64,000 bases of DNA from Mycobacterium decipiens (GCF_963853665.1 NZ_OY970459.1:3224001-3288000); one strand, 5' to 3'. Shown: positions 1 to 10,982, numbered from the stretch's first letter. Notes: a model not told the origin generated them from the letters alone. Numbers and translations are program-made.

Positions 1-1
1 C

Positions 2-436
2 GAAGACGCCGCCGCCGACGCGGTCTACCAGGACGGCAAGCGGTTGGGGACCACGCTGCAGGTGCCGGAGGGAATGTGGCCACCCGACCGGGTCGCCTTC
101 GACGAATACTGGAAGCGCTCGCTTGATGAGCTGCAGATTGATCCGCCGGTGCGCGAGCATCTTCGGGGGGTGGCCTCGGTGGCGTTTCTACCGTTGCCGT
201 TGCGTGCGGTGGCGGGGCCGTTCAACCTGTTCGCGACGACGGGGTTCTTGGCACCCGAGTTTCGCGCGATGATGCGGTTGGACTGGTCGCTTGGCCAGCA
301 GCGTCGCTTCCAGTGGCTACTTTCCGCGCTGCGGCTAGCCGACCGGCTGATTCCGCATCGGGCCTGGATCTTCGTCTATCAGCTCTACCTCTGGGACATG
401 CGGTTCCGCGCACGACGCGGGTGGCGAATCGTCTAG
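2..436 (+). CDS. DUF2236/MpaB-family oxygenase, C-terminal part
   Basis: The reading frame is open from the first bases of the window to a TAG at 434-436, so only the C-terminal ~144 residues are present. The visible part resembles the C-terminus of the DUF2236 (MpaB, latex-clearing-protein-like) family: an [18 protein letters not shown] stretch, a hydrophobic helix and a very basic tail ([11 protein letters not shown]). Family members are haem-dependent oxygenases or uncharacterised proteins; the substrate cannot be inferred. The position upstream of tRNA-Val and ahpE matches Rv2237 in H37Rv, which supports the family call. The catalytic N-terminal part lies outside the window. Confidence 0.68.
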   Translation, partial: EDAAADAVYQDGKRLGTTLQVPEGMWPPDRVAFDEYWKRSLDELQIDPPVREHLRGVASVAFLPLPLRAVAGPFNLFATTGFLAPEFRAMMRLDWSLGQQRRFQWLLSALRLADRLIPHRAWIFVYQLYLWDMRFRARRGWRIV

Positions 437-497
437 CACTGAGGTTCTTCGGGCCGCCGCCGGGCGTGTTCGTCGAGTCGCGGCGGAGGGGGCCGCT

Positions 498-1055
498 TCA
501 CTGAGTCGCGCGTAATGTTAAGTCCAATGTCGTCATGAGTTGCGCGGTACGGCTTTTGCCCGCTGGCGCTTGCGGATATCGACGCAGGACGGCGATCAAC
601 GCCGGGGTGGCAAGCTGGCACGCCCGTTGGATCGCTGCTTGAGCCGCCGCTGCGGGCACGGACGGGGCACTGATCTCGGCTACGCGTGCCGCGTTGGCGG
701 CGGCGCGCAAGATGTGGCCGACCTGGTGGGCTTTGGCGATGGGATGTAGATAAGCTGCGGAGGCGGCGTCGCCAGCTGCTTGCGCGGCCAGGCGAGGCGC
801 TTCGGCGGGGGCTGCCGTCGCGGCGCGGTGTGCGTCCATCGATGTGATCCGCTGAAGTCTGGTCCGGGGCGCACCGTGCACGAACTCCCATGCTGCCGCC
901 ACGGCCGTTCTCGGGCGCGGATCGTCTGGGCATGCGAGTTCGAAAATTGGAAGCAGACCGTCAGCCAGCTCGGCTCCATATCGGGCGACAATGCGTAGTT
1001 CGTCCATGTCCAATACGAAGTCGGCGGTCACCGCCGCTGTGTGGTCAGAACTCAC
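498..1055 (-). CDS. Imm-5-like putative immunity protein
   Basis: A 185-residue alanine-rich all-helical protein. After a short leader it reads MDELRIVARYGAELADG, then contains DDPRPRTAVAAAWEFVHG, AAGDAASAAYLHPIAKAHQ and VGHILRAAANAARVAE, the pattern of the small actinobacterial family annotated as Imm-5-like or putative immunity protein. Such proteins are suspected toxin antidotes, but most have no tested function. The GTG at 1055 gives the longest form; an ATG at 1007 directly before the conserved DELR segment is a good alternative. No toxin gene is adjacent, so immunity here is only a family label. Confidence 0.6.
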   Translation of the reverse strand: MSSDHTAAVTADFVLDMDELRIVARYGAELADGLLPIFELACPDDPRPRTAVAAAWEFVHGAPRTRLQRITSMDAHRAATAAPAEAPRLAAQAAGDAASAAYLHPIAKAHQVGHILRAAANAARVAEISAPSVPAAAAQAAIQRACQLATPALIAVLRRYPQAPAGKSRTAQLMTTLDLTLRATQ

Positions 1056-1186
1056 CGAACGCCTCGCTGTCCACGAATCTTATAGGGCAATCGCCATTTG
1101 GGAGATCGAGCGGTTCAGACCGGCCGATACCACCGATGAGTTCGTGCAGTGGAGCATAGGTCCACTTAAGCAGACAAGCAGTACAT

Positions 1187-1651
1187 GTGTTCGATTACCG
1201 CTCCGGTGGAGGTGGCCGCCGCGTTCGACGCGCTGGATGCCGCGGTGACAGCCATCGGCGAGCTGAACTTCCAGCGCCTGGAGCCGGCCGTGCGACTGCG
1301 CACGCTGCAGCGCCTAGAAACCGCACGCCGACGCCAAATCGCAGTCGGCCACGACGTGATCGCCGGGCTGGGGTGCGAGGATCCCGCCCGCGATCGGCGG
1401 GCCGGCCCACAGGTGATCGCCGATTGGCTACCGATCAGCTGTGGCCAGCGGCCGGCAAACCAACATCGACAAACTCACCTTCCCCTGCACACCCAACCAC
1501 CAACTCGCCGCAAAAGGCTGGCACACAAGCAAACTCCCCAACAGCCAAACGCATGGATCCCCCACCACACCTCGACCACGGCCAACCCCGCACCGACAGC
1601 TACCACCACCCCGAACGCCTCTTCCACAACAACGAACGAGCCGGACCCTAG
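1187..1651 (+). pseudogene. 13E12 repeat (DUF222-HNH) gene remnant
   Basis: Pieces of one mycobacterial 13E12-family protein occur in three frames. The DUF222 N-terminus (MCSITAPVEVAAAFDALDAA, ending near IADWLPIS) is in one frame from 1185. A middle HNH-side piece (NIDKLTFPCTPNHQLAAKG) is in a second frame near 1467. The C-terminal PPPHLDHGQPRTDSYHHPER is in a third near 1555. Most of the central DUF222 region and the HNH core are missing. 13E12 genes are repeated across mycobacterial genomes and their role is unclear. This copy cannot encode a working protein. It abuts the 3' end of the epoxide hydrolase gene. Confidence 0.78.
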
Positions 1652-1658
1652 CTCGCGC

Positions 1659-2792
1659 CTAACGCGCTCCCCGCACTGTCGCAAAGAACTCACGTACGTC
1701 CTCGACGAACAGCTCCGGTTGTTCGAATGCGGCAAAGTGCCCACCGCGCGGCATGGTCGTCCAGTGGGTGATGTTGTAGTTCGGCTCGCACCACGTCCGC
1801 GAGGCGCGCAGGATCTCCTTGGGGAAGGACGCGACCCCGGTCGGCACTTCGACACGGCCCGTCGGCTCAAAGCTCTTCATGCTTTCCCAGTACAACCGGG
1901 CTGAGGAAGCGGCGGTGCCGGTCACCCAATACATCATCACGTTGTCCAGCAGCTCGTCCCGGCTGAGCACATTCTCGGGGTATCCGTCGCAGTCCATCCA
2001 CGCCCAGAACTTCTCGACGATCCACGCCAGTTGGCCCACCGGCGAATCGACCAGGCCGTAGCCCACCGTCTGCGGCCGAGTGGATTGCAGCTTGGAATAG
2101 CCGGTGCCCCACTTCCGGTGGTAGGCCAACGCGGCCAGGGCCTGTTGCTCCTCCTCGGTGGGATTGTTGAGGGCCTCGGGCGTGGGCCAGGCGATCGGCA
2201 TATTCAGATGAATTGCTACGCAGTGACCGCCGTTGCGGCCAATCTGGGTGGTGACCGCGGCGCCCCAGTCGCCGCCCTGGGCACCGTAGCGCTGGTAGCC
2301 AAGGCGCAGCATGAGCGTCTCCCAGGCCTGCGCGATCTTTTCGACGCCCCACCCCGTCCCGGTGGGCTTGCCGGAAAAGCCGTACCCGGGCAATGCCGGA
2401 CAGATGACGTGGAAGGCGTCTTCGGCACGTCCACCATGGGCCGTCGGATCGGTCAGCGGCTCGATCACCTTGTGGAATTCCACGATCGAACCAGGCCAAC
2501 CGTGCGTGATCAGCAATGGGAAAGCGTTCTCGTGAGCGGACCGCTGGTGGATGAAATGGAGGTCCAATCCATCGATTTCGGTGATGAACTGGTCGAAACG
2601 GTTCAGCGCGGCCTCCCGCGACCGCCAGTCGTATTCGTTGGCCCAGTACGCGGCCAGCTCGCGGGTATAGCCCAATGGGACGCCCTGGCTCCAGTCGTCC
2701 ACGCATTCGGCTTCCGGCCACCGAGTGCGCGCCAAACGCGAATTCAGGTCGTCGAGAACGTCGTTGGGAACGTCGATGCGAAACGGCCTCAT
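1659..2792 (-). CDS. Epoxide hydrolase (EHN-type, alpha/beta fold)
   Basis: A 377-residue alpha/beta hydrolase with an N-terminal epoxide hydrolase lid region (MRPFRIDVPNDVLDDLNSRL, residues 1-~110), as in microsomal and juvenile-hormone epoxide hydrolases. The oxyanion-hole motif HGWPGS is near residue 95, the nucleophile elbow GGDWGAAV has the expected Asp near residue 175, and the catalytic His is in GGHFAAFEQPE near residue 355. It would add water to an epoxide via an ester intermediate; the substrate is unknown. Length is typical. It stands alone between the 13E12 remnant and a small ORF on the same strand. Confidence 0.9.
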   Translation of the reverse strand: MRPFRIDVPNDVLDDLNSRLARTRWPEAECVDDWSQGVPLGYTRELAAYWANEYDWRSREAALNRFDQFITEIDGLDLHFIHQRSAHENAFPLLITHGWPGSIVEFHKVIEPLTDPTAHGGRAEDAFHVICPALPGYGFSGKPTGTGWGVEKIAQAWETLMLRLGYQRYGAQGGDWGAAVTTQIGRNGGHCVAIHLNMPIAWPTPEALNNPTEEEQQALAALAYHRKWGTGYSKLQSTRPQTVGYGLVDSPVGQLAWIVEKFWAWMDCDGYPENVLSRDELLDNVMMYWVTGTAASSARLYWESMKSFEPTGRVEVPTGVASFPKEILRASRTWCEPNYNITHWTTMPRGGHFAAFEQPELFVEDVREFFATVRGAR

Positions 2793-2824
2793 CCGCTCAT
2801 AGTGCCGCGGTGTGGGCCGAAACC

Positions 2825-3025
2825 CTATTTCTGGGTCGACTCCCGAATCAGGGTGCTGATCTGGTCGAGCAGCTCACGCATATCGGCGCGCATGGCATCC
2901 ACCGCGGCATACAGGTCGGCCTTGGTCGCCGGCAGCTGGTCCGACGTCGTTGGCCGCACTGGCGGTGTCGCCCGTCCCGTCGCAGCGCGGTCGCTTGGTA
3001 AACCGGATGGCTTGTCCACGCCCAC
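2825..3025 (-). CDS. Small hypothetical protein with C-terminal helix
   Basis: A 66-residue open frame upstream of, and co-oriented with, the epoxide hydrolase gene (32 bases apart). The N-terminal half is Pro/Ser/Thr-rich and probably disordered. The C-terminal half (ATKADLYAAVDAMRADMREL) has hydrophobic residues spaced as in an amphipathic or coiled-coil helix. No family is recognised. In GC-rich DNA short frames arise by chance, so it is plausible but unproven. Confidence 0.4.
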   Translation of the reverse strand: MGVDKPSGLPSDRAATGRATPPVRPTTSDQLPATKADLYAAVDAMRADMRELLDQISTLIRESTQK

Positions 3026-3239
3026 ACACTGCCATACCAGCCCATGACCGACAACGAAGGGCGCTGACTCCCCGCAGTTGTGGCCCGATCATGCTGAAAT
3101 CAATCGCAAGCAGGCCCGAAGAGGTCGCCGGCGCAACCGCGGCACTGTCGCTCAGCGCGTTGGCCGGCAGGCGCGCTTCAGGCCTGAGCGAATCTGTTGC
3201 GGGCCGGCCTGAGATGATGCCCTCGCGGCGGGCGCACCG

Positions 3240-3470
3240 CTCGGATCGCGCCATCCCTCCTGATAGGCGACGGTCGGATTGAATCCGAGGACATCGCGAG
3301 CCTTGCCGTTGGAGACGACGTAGCGGCGATTGAGCATGTGCACCAGCGCCGGGCCCAGCTCGCTCTTCATGCCGAGCCGACGCTGCACGCGGCCGCTAGC
3401 GCCCAGGGCTGGCGTGCCGATGCGGATCGGCACGCCGTGGTGAACTTTCCGTCGCCGAACGTGTACCCAG
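3240..3470 (-). pseudogene. C-terminal remnant of an NAD-dependent epimerase/3-beta-HSD
   Basis: On the minus strand a stretch reads VPIRIGTPALGASGRVQRRL, then MKSELGPALVHMLNRRYVVS, then KARDVLGFNPTVAYQEGWRD. The RRYVVSN-KAR-VLGF-P-V-YQEGW pattern is the usual C-terminus of short-chain NAD-dependent epimerase/3-beta-hydroxysteroid dehydrogenase-like proteins. No Rossmann-fold N-terminus (GxxGxxG) is found upstream, so only the tail survives. It lies in a decayed zone next to tRNA-Val. Confidence 0.45.
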
Positions 3471-3500
3471 TGCGGAAAAATCGCTAAAACTTCGCCCTGA

Positions 3501-3770
3501 GTGCACGCTGGGCGTGCATCACATGGTCCCGACGAACTCGCGGCAGCCACGAAGTCCAAGATGGCGGCCTGCATCGCCGACGCTTTCGAAAAGGAGCTCG
3601 ATCTGTTGAAGCAAAGCGTTGCAGGGCAACAAGACCGTGCACGCGCGGCGAGCAGCGCAAAAGTGAGACGGCTCAGCAGCGTTGACGCCCAATTCCTCGC
3701 GATCGAGCAGGGCCGAAACCTGCAGGCACCGCGCAATCCCGGCCAAGCCCTCGACAAGGCTAGCGCTCGC
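3501..3770 (+). pseudogene. Possible wax-ester synthase/DGAT N-terminal scrap
   Basis: From about 3663 the plus strand encodes VRRLSSVDAQFLAIEQGRN, which resembles the first residues of wax-ester synthase/diacylglycerol acyltransferases (typically R-L-S-x-x-D-x-x-F-x-x-E). The similarity stops after about 20 residues, before the HHxxxDG motif. The preceding part of the same open frame (from 3501) is not recognised. This is a weak call on a short match; it may be coincidence. Confidence 0.25.
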
Positions 3771-3774
3771 CGAC

Positions 3775-3849
3775 TGGTGGGCGCGGACGGTATCGAACCG
3801 CCGACCGCTGGTGTGTAAAACCAGAGCTCTACCACTGAGCTACGCGCCC
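3775..3849 (-). tRNA. valV: tRNA-Val (anticodon TAC)
   Basis: Read on the minus strand the sequence folds into a full cloverleaf: acceptor GGGCGCG/CGCGCCC, D arm GCTC-AGTGGTA-GAGC, anticodon arm CTGGT-TTTACAC-ACCAG with anticodon TAC (valine), T arm GGCGG-TTCGATA-CCGTC with one G-T pair, discriminator A and an encoded CCA (3775-3777). H37Rv has valV at the same place beside ahpE, which supports the call. Decayed gene fragments lie directly downstream of its 3' end. Confidence 0.95.
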
Positions 3850-3897
3850 CATGCCCGCCGCAGGCTACACCGCCGAGCGCCAACCTCCCAAACGCCC

Positions 3898-4368
3898 TCA
3901 GGCCCGTAGCGCCACCAGCGCGTCCGTCCACAGCCGCTGGTCGCGAACTTCACCCGGCTGCTTCATCTCGGCGAACCGAATGATCCCCGACCGGTCGACC
4001 ACAAAAGTGCCACGGTTGGCGATGCCGGCCTGGTCATTGAACACGCCGTAGGCCTGGCTGACCGCGCCGTGCGGCCAGAAGTCCGATAGCACCGGAAACG
4101 TGAATCCGCTCTGGGTGGCCCAAATTTTGTGAGTGGGCGGCGGGCCCACCGATATCGCCAGCACCGCACTGTCGTCGTTCTCGAATGCGGGCTGGTGATC
4201 CCGCAACTGGTCCAGCTCGCCCTGGCAGATGCCGGTGAACGCCAACGGGAAGAACACCAGCAGCACGTTCTTGGCGCCCTCAGCGCCCCGGTAGCCGCTG
4301 AGCGTGACGTGCTGCTGATTCTGGTCACGCAGCGTGAAGTCAGGGGCGGTGGTTCCCACGTCCAACAT
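3898..4368 (-). CDS. ahpE: One-cysteine peroxiredoxin AhpE
   Basis: A 156-residue thioredoxin-fold peroxiredoxin matching mycobacterial AhpE almost throughout. The peroxidatic cysteine is Cys48 in PLAFTGICQGELD, with no resolving Cys in the chain. AhpE reduces peroxides and peroxynitrite and is recycled by mycothiol/mycoredoxin. Compared with the Mtb sequence as I recall it (153 residues), there are three extra residues in the loop YRGAEGAKN before the conserved LLVFFPL strand. Its ATG overlaps the TGA of the upstream DUF3052 gene by one base (TGATG), so the two are probably translated together. Confidence 0.95.
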   Translation of the reverse strand: MLDVGTTAPDFTLRDQNQQHVTLSGYRGAEGAKNVLLVFFPLAFTGICQGELDQLRDHQPAFENDDSAVLAISVGPPPTHKIWATQSGFTFPVLSDFWPHGAVSQAYGVFNDQAGIANRGTFVVDRSGIIRFAEMKQPGEVRDQRLWTDALVALRA

Positions 4369-4790
4369 CAGCGTTTGCCGGCCCGCGATTTCGGCTGTAC
4401 CAAGCGGCTGGCGCTCCAGTTACCGAGGTTGACCGATGAGGTCGGCATCAGCCCGGCGGTCGGGGCCGCTTCGGCGATCTCCGCGGGCAGGACGTGGCCG
4501 GGCTGGCCGGTCTTGGGAGTCAGCACCCAAATGACACCGTCCTCGGCGAGCGGGCCGATCGCATCCATCAGTGTGTCCACCAAATCGCCGTCGCCGTCAC
4601 GCCACCAGAGCAGCACGACGTCGATTACCTCGTCGGTGTCTTCATCGAGCAACTCGCCCGCGCATGCTTCTTCGACGGCTACGCGGATGTCGTCGTCGGT
4701 GTCTTCGTCCCAGCCCCATTCCTGGACAACTTGGTCTCGTTGGATGCCCAGTTTGCGGGCGTAGTTCGAGGCGTGATCCGCCGCGACCAC
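4368..4790 (-). CDS. DUF3052 protein (Rv2239c-like)
   Basis: An acidic 140-residue protein of the actinobacterial DUF3052 family (VAADHASNYARKLGIQRD, VVQEWGWDEDTDDDIR, VVLLWWRDGDGDLVD). The start is placed at GTG 4790 because AGGAGG lies 7 bases upstream and the family begins at this VVAADHA segment. Longer in-frame starts lack this. Function is unknown. It is the first gene of a two-gene unit with ahpE, overlapping its start by one base, which suggests a shared stress or redox context, though this is inference. Confidence 0.85.
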   Translation of the reverse strand: MVAADHASNYARKLGIQRDQVVQEWGWDEDTDDDIRVAVEEACAGELLDEDTDEVIDVVLLWWRDGDGDLVDTLMDAIGPLAEDGVIWVLTPKTGQPGHVLPAEIAEAAPTAGLMPTSSVNLGNWSASRLVQPKSRAGKR

Positions 4791-4871
4791 CGTGGAACCT
4801 CCTTTAACCAGCCGCACAACGTGCGATGGGCATTATCGTCGCACAGCCAGAACCCGGTCCGACCGCCCGCC

Positions 4872-5462
4872 TCAGAAGGCGGCCAGGCACATTTTCAATG
4901 CCTGCGTCTTGGTGTCGTTGAGCTCATCGACCCGCCGGTTGAACTCCGCTGTCGACGCGTGGGTGCCGATGGCACTTGCTACCGCCCGGGCCGCGTCGAT
5001 ATACGCGTTGAGCGCATCCCCCAGCTGCGATGACAACGCCCCGCTCAAACTGCCCGAGACCGCCGAGGCGCTGTCGTTGAGCGCATCAATGGCCGGGCCT
5101 TCGGTGGGGCCCGTGCTGCGGCCCTGATTGAACGCCGCCACAAAGGCGTTCACCTTGTCGATCGCGTCCTTGCTCGTGGTCGCCAGCGCATCACATGAGG
5201 TGTGAATCGCCTTGGTCGTCAGCGATTGTTGTCGCTGCGACTCCCGGATACTCGACGTCACCGACGAAGCCGACACGGACGCAGACACCGACGATCGGTA
5301 GGCCGGTGCGACGTTGGTGTCGGGCGTGGCCGTACCTCCGGTGACGGTGCTACATCCGACGATCCCCATCAACAGCACCGCGATACAGCCGAGCGCCAGG
5401 GCGCCTCGCCTGGGGAACTCCCCCCCGTGCCTGCGAGGGACGGCACGCCATCCGATGAGCAC
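4872..5462 (-). CDS. Secreted lipoprotein, Rv2240c-like
   Basis: An N-terminal basic segment ([10 protein letters not shown]) and hydrophobic stretch ([17 protein letters not shown]) end in a lipobox-like GIVGC followed by STVTGG, so signal peptidase II processing and lipid anchoring are likely. The mature part is Ser/Thr/Ala-rich with long helices and two cysteines ([13 protein letters not shown]). A GTG at 5462 is a plausible start; more upstream starts extend the N-terminus to 5537. Function is unknown. It is divergent from aceE and matches the position of Rv2240c. Confidence 0.7.
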   Translation of the reverse strand: MLIGWRAVPRRHGGEFPRRGALALGCIAVLLMGIVGCSTVTGGTATPDTNVAPAYRSSVSASVSASSVTSSIRESQRQQSLTTKAIHTSCDALATTSKDAIDKVNAFVAAFNQGRSTGPTEGPAIDALNDSASAVSGSLSGALSSQLGDALNAYIDAARAVASAIGTHASTAEFNRRVDELNDTKTQALKMCLAAF

Positions 5463-5614
5463 GACATGTGACGTTACCGGGTCGCGGGCGCGACCGCGCT
5501 GGCCGCACCCGACCCGACCGCGGCTATCCGCCCGCAAACACGGTGCGGCACGATAGAGAGACGATCATCCAAACAGCACCCAAGTGGAAGCCCGCCAACT
5601 ACAGGAGTAGTGCG

Positions 5615-8407
<2,793 letters not shown>

Positions 8408-8482
8408 ACCCGGCGGGCCGACTGGACAACTCGCGGGACACCTTTGGCGGATACTTCCAGAAATCTGGCGTAGCTTTTAGGG

Positions 8483-9727
8483 GTGAACGACAACCAGTTG
8501 GCTCCACTTGCCCGCCCGCGGTCACCGCTCGAACTGCTGGACACGGTGCCCGATTCGCTGCTGCGGCGGTTGAAGCAATACTCCGGCCGGCTGGCCACCG
8601 AGGCGGTCTCGGCCATGCAAGAACGGTTGCCGTTCTTCGCCGACCTGGAAGCGTCCCAACGCGCCAGTGTGGCGCTGGTGGTGCAGACGGCCGTGGTGAA
8701 CTTCGTTGAGTGGATGCACGAACCGCATAGTGACGTCAGCTATACGGCGCAGGCATTCGAGCTGGTGCCCCAGGACCTGACCCGACGAATCGCGCTGCGC
8801 CAGACCGTGGACATGGTGCGGGTCACCATGGAGTTCTTCGAAGAGGTCGTGCCCCTGCTCGCCCGTTCCGAAGAGCAGTTGACCGCCCTCACCGTGGGCA
8901 TTTTGAAGTACAGCCGCGACCTGGCATTCACCGCCGCCACGGCCTACGCCGACGCGGCCGAGGCACGTGGCACCTGGGACAGCCGGATGGAGGCCAGCGT
9001 GGTCGACGCGGTGGTACGCGGCGACACCGGTCCCGAGCTGCTGTCCCGGGCGGCCGCACTGAACTGGGACACCACCGCACCGGCAACCGTTGTGGTGGGA
9101 ACTCCGGCACCCGGCCGAAACGGCTCCACCAACAACGGTGACAGCGATCGGGCCAGCCAGGATGTCCGCGATATCGCGATGCGCAACGGCCGCGCAGCGC
9201 TCACCGACGTGCACGGCACCTGGTTGGTGGCCATCGTCTCCGGCCAGCTATCGCCGACCGAGAAGTTCCTCAAAGATCTGCTGGAGGCGTTCGCCGATGC
9301 TCCGGTGGTCATTGGGCCGACGGCGCCCATGCTCACCGCGGCCTACCACAGCGCGAGCGAGGCCATCTCCGGGATGAACGCCGTCGCCGGGTGGCGCGGA
9401 GCGCCACGGCCCGTGCTGGCCAGAGAACTCCTGCCCGAACGCGCCCTGATGGGCGATGCGTCGGCGATTGTGGCGCTGCACACCGACGTGATGCGGCCAC
9501 TGGCCGATGCCGGACCGACGCTCATCGAGACACTGGACGCCTACCTGGATTGTGGCGGAGCGATTGAGGCCTGTGCCAGAAAGTTGTTCGTTCATCCAAA
9601 CACGGTGCGGTACCGGCTCAAGCGGATCACCGACTTCACCGGGCGCGATCCCACCCAGCCACGCGATGCCTACGTCCTGCGGGTGGCGGCCACCGTGGGC
9701 CAACTCAACTATCCGACGTCACACTGA
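8483..9727 (+). CDS. mabR: PucR-type transcriptional regulator MabR
   Basis: A 414-residue regulator with a helical N-terminal sensor region, a GGDEF-like/CdaR middle part (residues ~190-320) and a C-terminal PucR helix-turn-helix (ETLDAYLDCGGAIEACARKL, then VHPNTVRYRLKRI at ~residues 365-395). GTG start at 8483, 75 bases after aceE. In Mtb the orthologue Rv2242 is known as MabR, which binds the promoter of the downstream FAS-II operon. The same gene order here and the inverted repeat before fabD fit that role. Effector binding is not visible from sequence. Confidence 0.92.
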   Translation: MNDNQLAPLARPRSPLELLDTVPDSLLRRLKQYSGRLATEAVSAMQERLPFFADLEASQRASVALVVQTAVVNFVEWMHEPHSDVSYTAQAFELVPQDLTRRIALRQTVDMVRVTMEFFEEVVPLLARSEEQLTALTVGILKYSRDLAFTAATAYADAAEARGTWDSRMEASVVDAVVRGDTGPELLSRAAALNWDTTAPATVVVGTPAPGRNGSTNNGDSDRASQDVRDIAMRNGRAALTDVHGTWLVAIVSGQLSPTEKFLKDLLEAFADAPVVIGPTAPMLTAAYHSASEAISGMNAVAGWRGAPRPVLARELLPERALMGDASAIVALHTDVMRPLADAGPTLIETLDAYLDCGGAIEACARKLFVHPNTVRYRLKRITDFTGRDPTQPRDAYVLRVAATVGQLNYPTSH

Positions 9728-9790
9728 AGCGTCGGGCGCACCGCCATCCCTCCGGTTCCCCTGCCGGTCAGAGGGGGTCCATCAGGGGGC

Positions 9791-9834
9791 CCAGAAAGGA
9801 CCCAGAAAGGTACCAGAAAGAAACCAGAAAGAAA
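9791..9834 (+). repeat. Four tandem 11-nt repeats (CCAGAAAG core) upstream of fabD
   Basis: The octamer CCAGAAAG starts at 9791, 9802, 9813 and 9824, an exact 11-base period with the last three bases of each unit varying (GAC, GTA, AAA, AAG-like). The spacing is about one turn of B-DNA, so the copies face the same side of the helix. A fifth partial CAGAAAG lies at 9852, off phase. The array sits in the 271-base gap between mabR and fabD. It might be a phased protein-binding array or simply slippage-derived; no function is known to me. Confidence 0.75.
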
Positions 9835-9911
9835 GTAGTGGCCCCGCCGGGCAGAAAGTGATCCAGACGACAGATCGCGGGACGATCTCAAACACATAGC
9901 TTACGGACCTG

Positions 9912-9932
9912 TTTTGTGGGGTGTATACAAAA
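9912..9932 (+). promoter_or_regulatory. Inverted repeat TTTTGT-N9-ACAAAA, candidate MabR operator
   Basis: A perfect 6-bp inverted repeat with a 9-base spacer, 67 bases before the fabD start and immediately upstream of a -10-like CATAAT (9948-9953). It is the clearest dyad in this gap and lies where a regulator of the FAS-II operon would act. MabR is known to bind this promoter region in Mtb; that this dyad is its site is inference. Confidence 0.6.
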
Positions 9933-9947
9933 ACCTAAGACGAGGTT

Positions 9948-9953
9948 CATAAT
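9948..9953 (+). promoter_or_regulatory. Candidate -10 element of the FAS-II operon
   Basis: CATAAT in GTTCATAATCTGTTAC resembles a SigA -10 hexamer. A weak -35-like ATACAA falls 17 bases upstream, inside the inverted repeat at 9912-9932. The start codon of fabD is about 45 bases downstream. Assigned by pattern only. Confidence 0.4.
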
Positions 9954-9998
9954 CTGTTACACCGCGCAAAACCGTCTTCACAGTGTTCTCTTAGACAC

Positions 9999-10907
9999 GT
10001 GATTGCGTTGCTCGCGCCCGGACAGGGTTCGCAGACCGAGGGAATGCTGTCGCCGTGGCTGGAGTTGCCCGGCGCGGCGGACCAGATCGCGACGTGGTCG
10101 CAGGCCGGTGGGCTGGATCTGGCCAGACTGGGCACCACGGCTTCGACCGAGGAGATCACCGACACCGCGGTCGCTCAGCCATTGATTGTCGCGGCAACTC
10201 TGCTGGCCCACCAGGAACTGACGCGGCGAGGCCTATTCGCCGGTGAGGATTTCATCGTGGCCGGCCACTCCGTCGGCGAGATCGCCGCCTACGCGATCGC
10301 CGGTGTGATGGCCAGCGACGACGCCATCGCGCTCGCCGCCACCCGCGGTGCCGAGATGGCCAAGGCCTGCGCCACCGACCCGACCGGCATGTCTGCGGTC
10401 CTCGGCGGCGACGAGACCGAGGTGCTGGCGCGCCTCGAGCGGCTCGACCTGGTTGCGGCCAACCGGAACGCCGCCGGCCAAATCGTCGCCGCCGGCCGGC
10501 TGACCGCGTTGGAGAAGCTCGCCGAAGACCCGCCAGCCAGGGCGCGGGTGCGGGCACTGGGTGTGGCGGGAGCATTCCACACCGAGTTCATGGCGCCCGC
10601 ACTCGACGGCTACGCCGCGGCGGCCGCACGCATCGCAACCGCCGAGCCCACCGCCACACTGCTGTCCAACCGCGACGGCAAGCCGGTGGCTTCCGCGGCA
10701 GCCGCGATGGACACCCTGGTCTCTCAGCTCACTCAACCGGTGCGATGGGACCTGTGCACCGCCACCATGCGTGAGCACAATGTCACGGCGATCGTGGAGT
10801 TCCCGCCCGCGGGCACGCTTAGCGGTATCGCCAAACGCGAACTTCGGGGGGTTCCGGCACGCGCCGTCAAGTCACCCGCAGACCTGGACGAGTTAGCAAA
10901 CCTGTAA
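9999..10907 (+). CDS. fabD: Malonyl-CoA:AcpM transacylase FabD
   Basis: A 302-residue acyltransferase that moves malonyl groups from CoA to AcpM for FAS-II chain elongation. The N-terminal LLAPGQGSQ loop and nucleophile elbow GHSVGE (Ser91) are present. The catalytic His lies in GAFHTEFMAPAL near residue 194. GTG start at 9999; a length near 302 is standard for mycobacterial FabD. It is the first gene of the fabD-acpM-kasA-kasB-accD6 operon, 75 bases before acpM, and lies downstream of the MabR-type control region. Confidence 0.97.
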   Translation: MIALLAPGQGSQTEGMLSPWLELPGAADQIATWSQAGGLDLARLGTTASTEEITDTAVAQPLIVAATLLAHQELTRRGLFAGEDFIVAGHSVGEIAAYAIAGVMASDDAIALAATRGAEMAKACATDPTGMSAVLGGDETEVLARLERLDLVAANRNAAGQIVAAGRLTALEKLAEDPPARARVRALGVAGAFHTEFMAPALDGYAAAAARIATAEPTATLLSNRDGKPVASAAAAMDTLVSQLTQPVRWDLCTATMREHNVTAIVEFPPAGTLSGIAKRELRGVPARAVKSPADLDELANL

Positions 10908-10982
10908 CCGCGGGCTCGGCCAGAACAACCTCATACCCGTCAGTTCGATTTGTACACAACATATTACGAAGGGAAGCATGCT

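Noticed and set aside
1475..1870. 131-residue minus-strand frame overlapping the epoxide hydrolase 3' end and the 13E12 remnant
   Set aside because: No start context or family match; overlaps better supported features on both strands.
3152..3931. 259-residue minus-strand frame
   Set aside because: It runs straight through tRNA-Val; only its C-terminal part has family similarity, so it was treated as a remnant and not as a gene.
9709..9897. Small minus-strand frame across the 11-nt repeats upstream of fabD
   Set aside because: Its sequence is just the translated repeat (FLSGFF-, LVPFWVL-like); no ribosome site and no conservation known.
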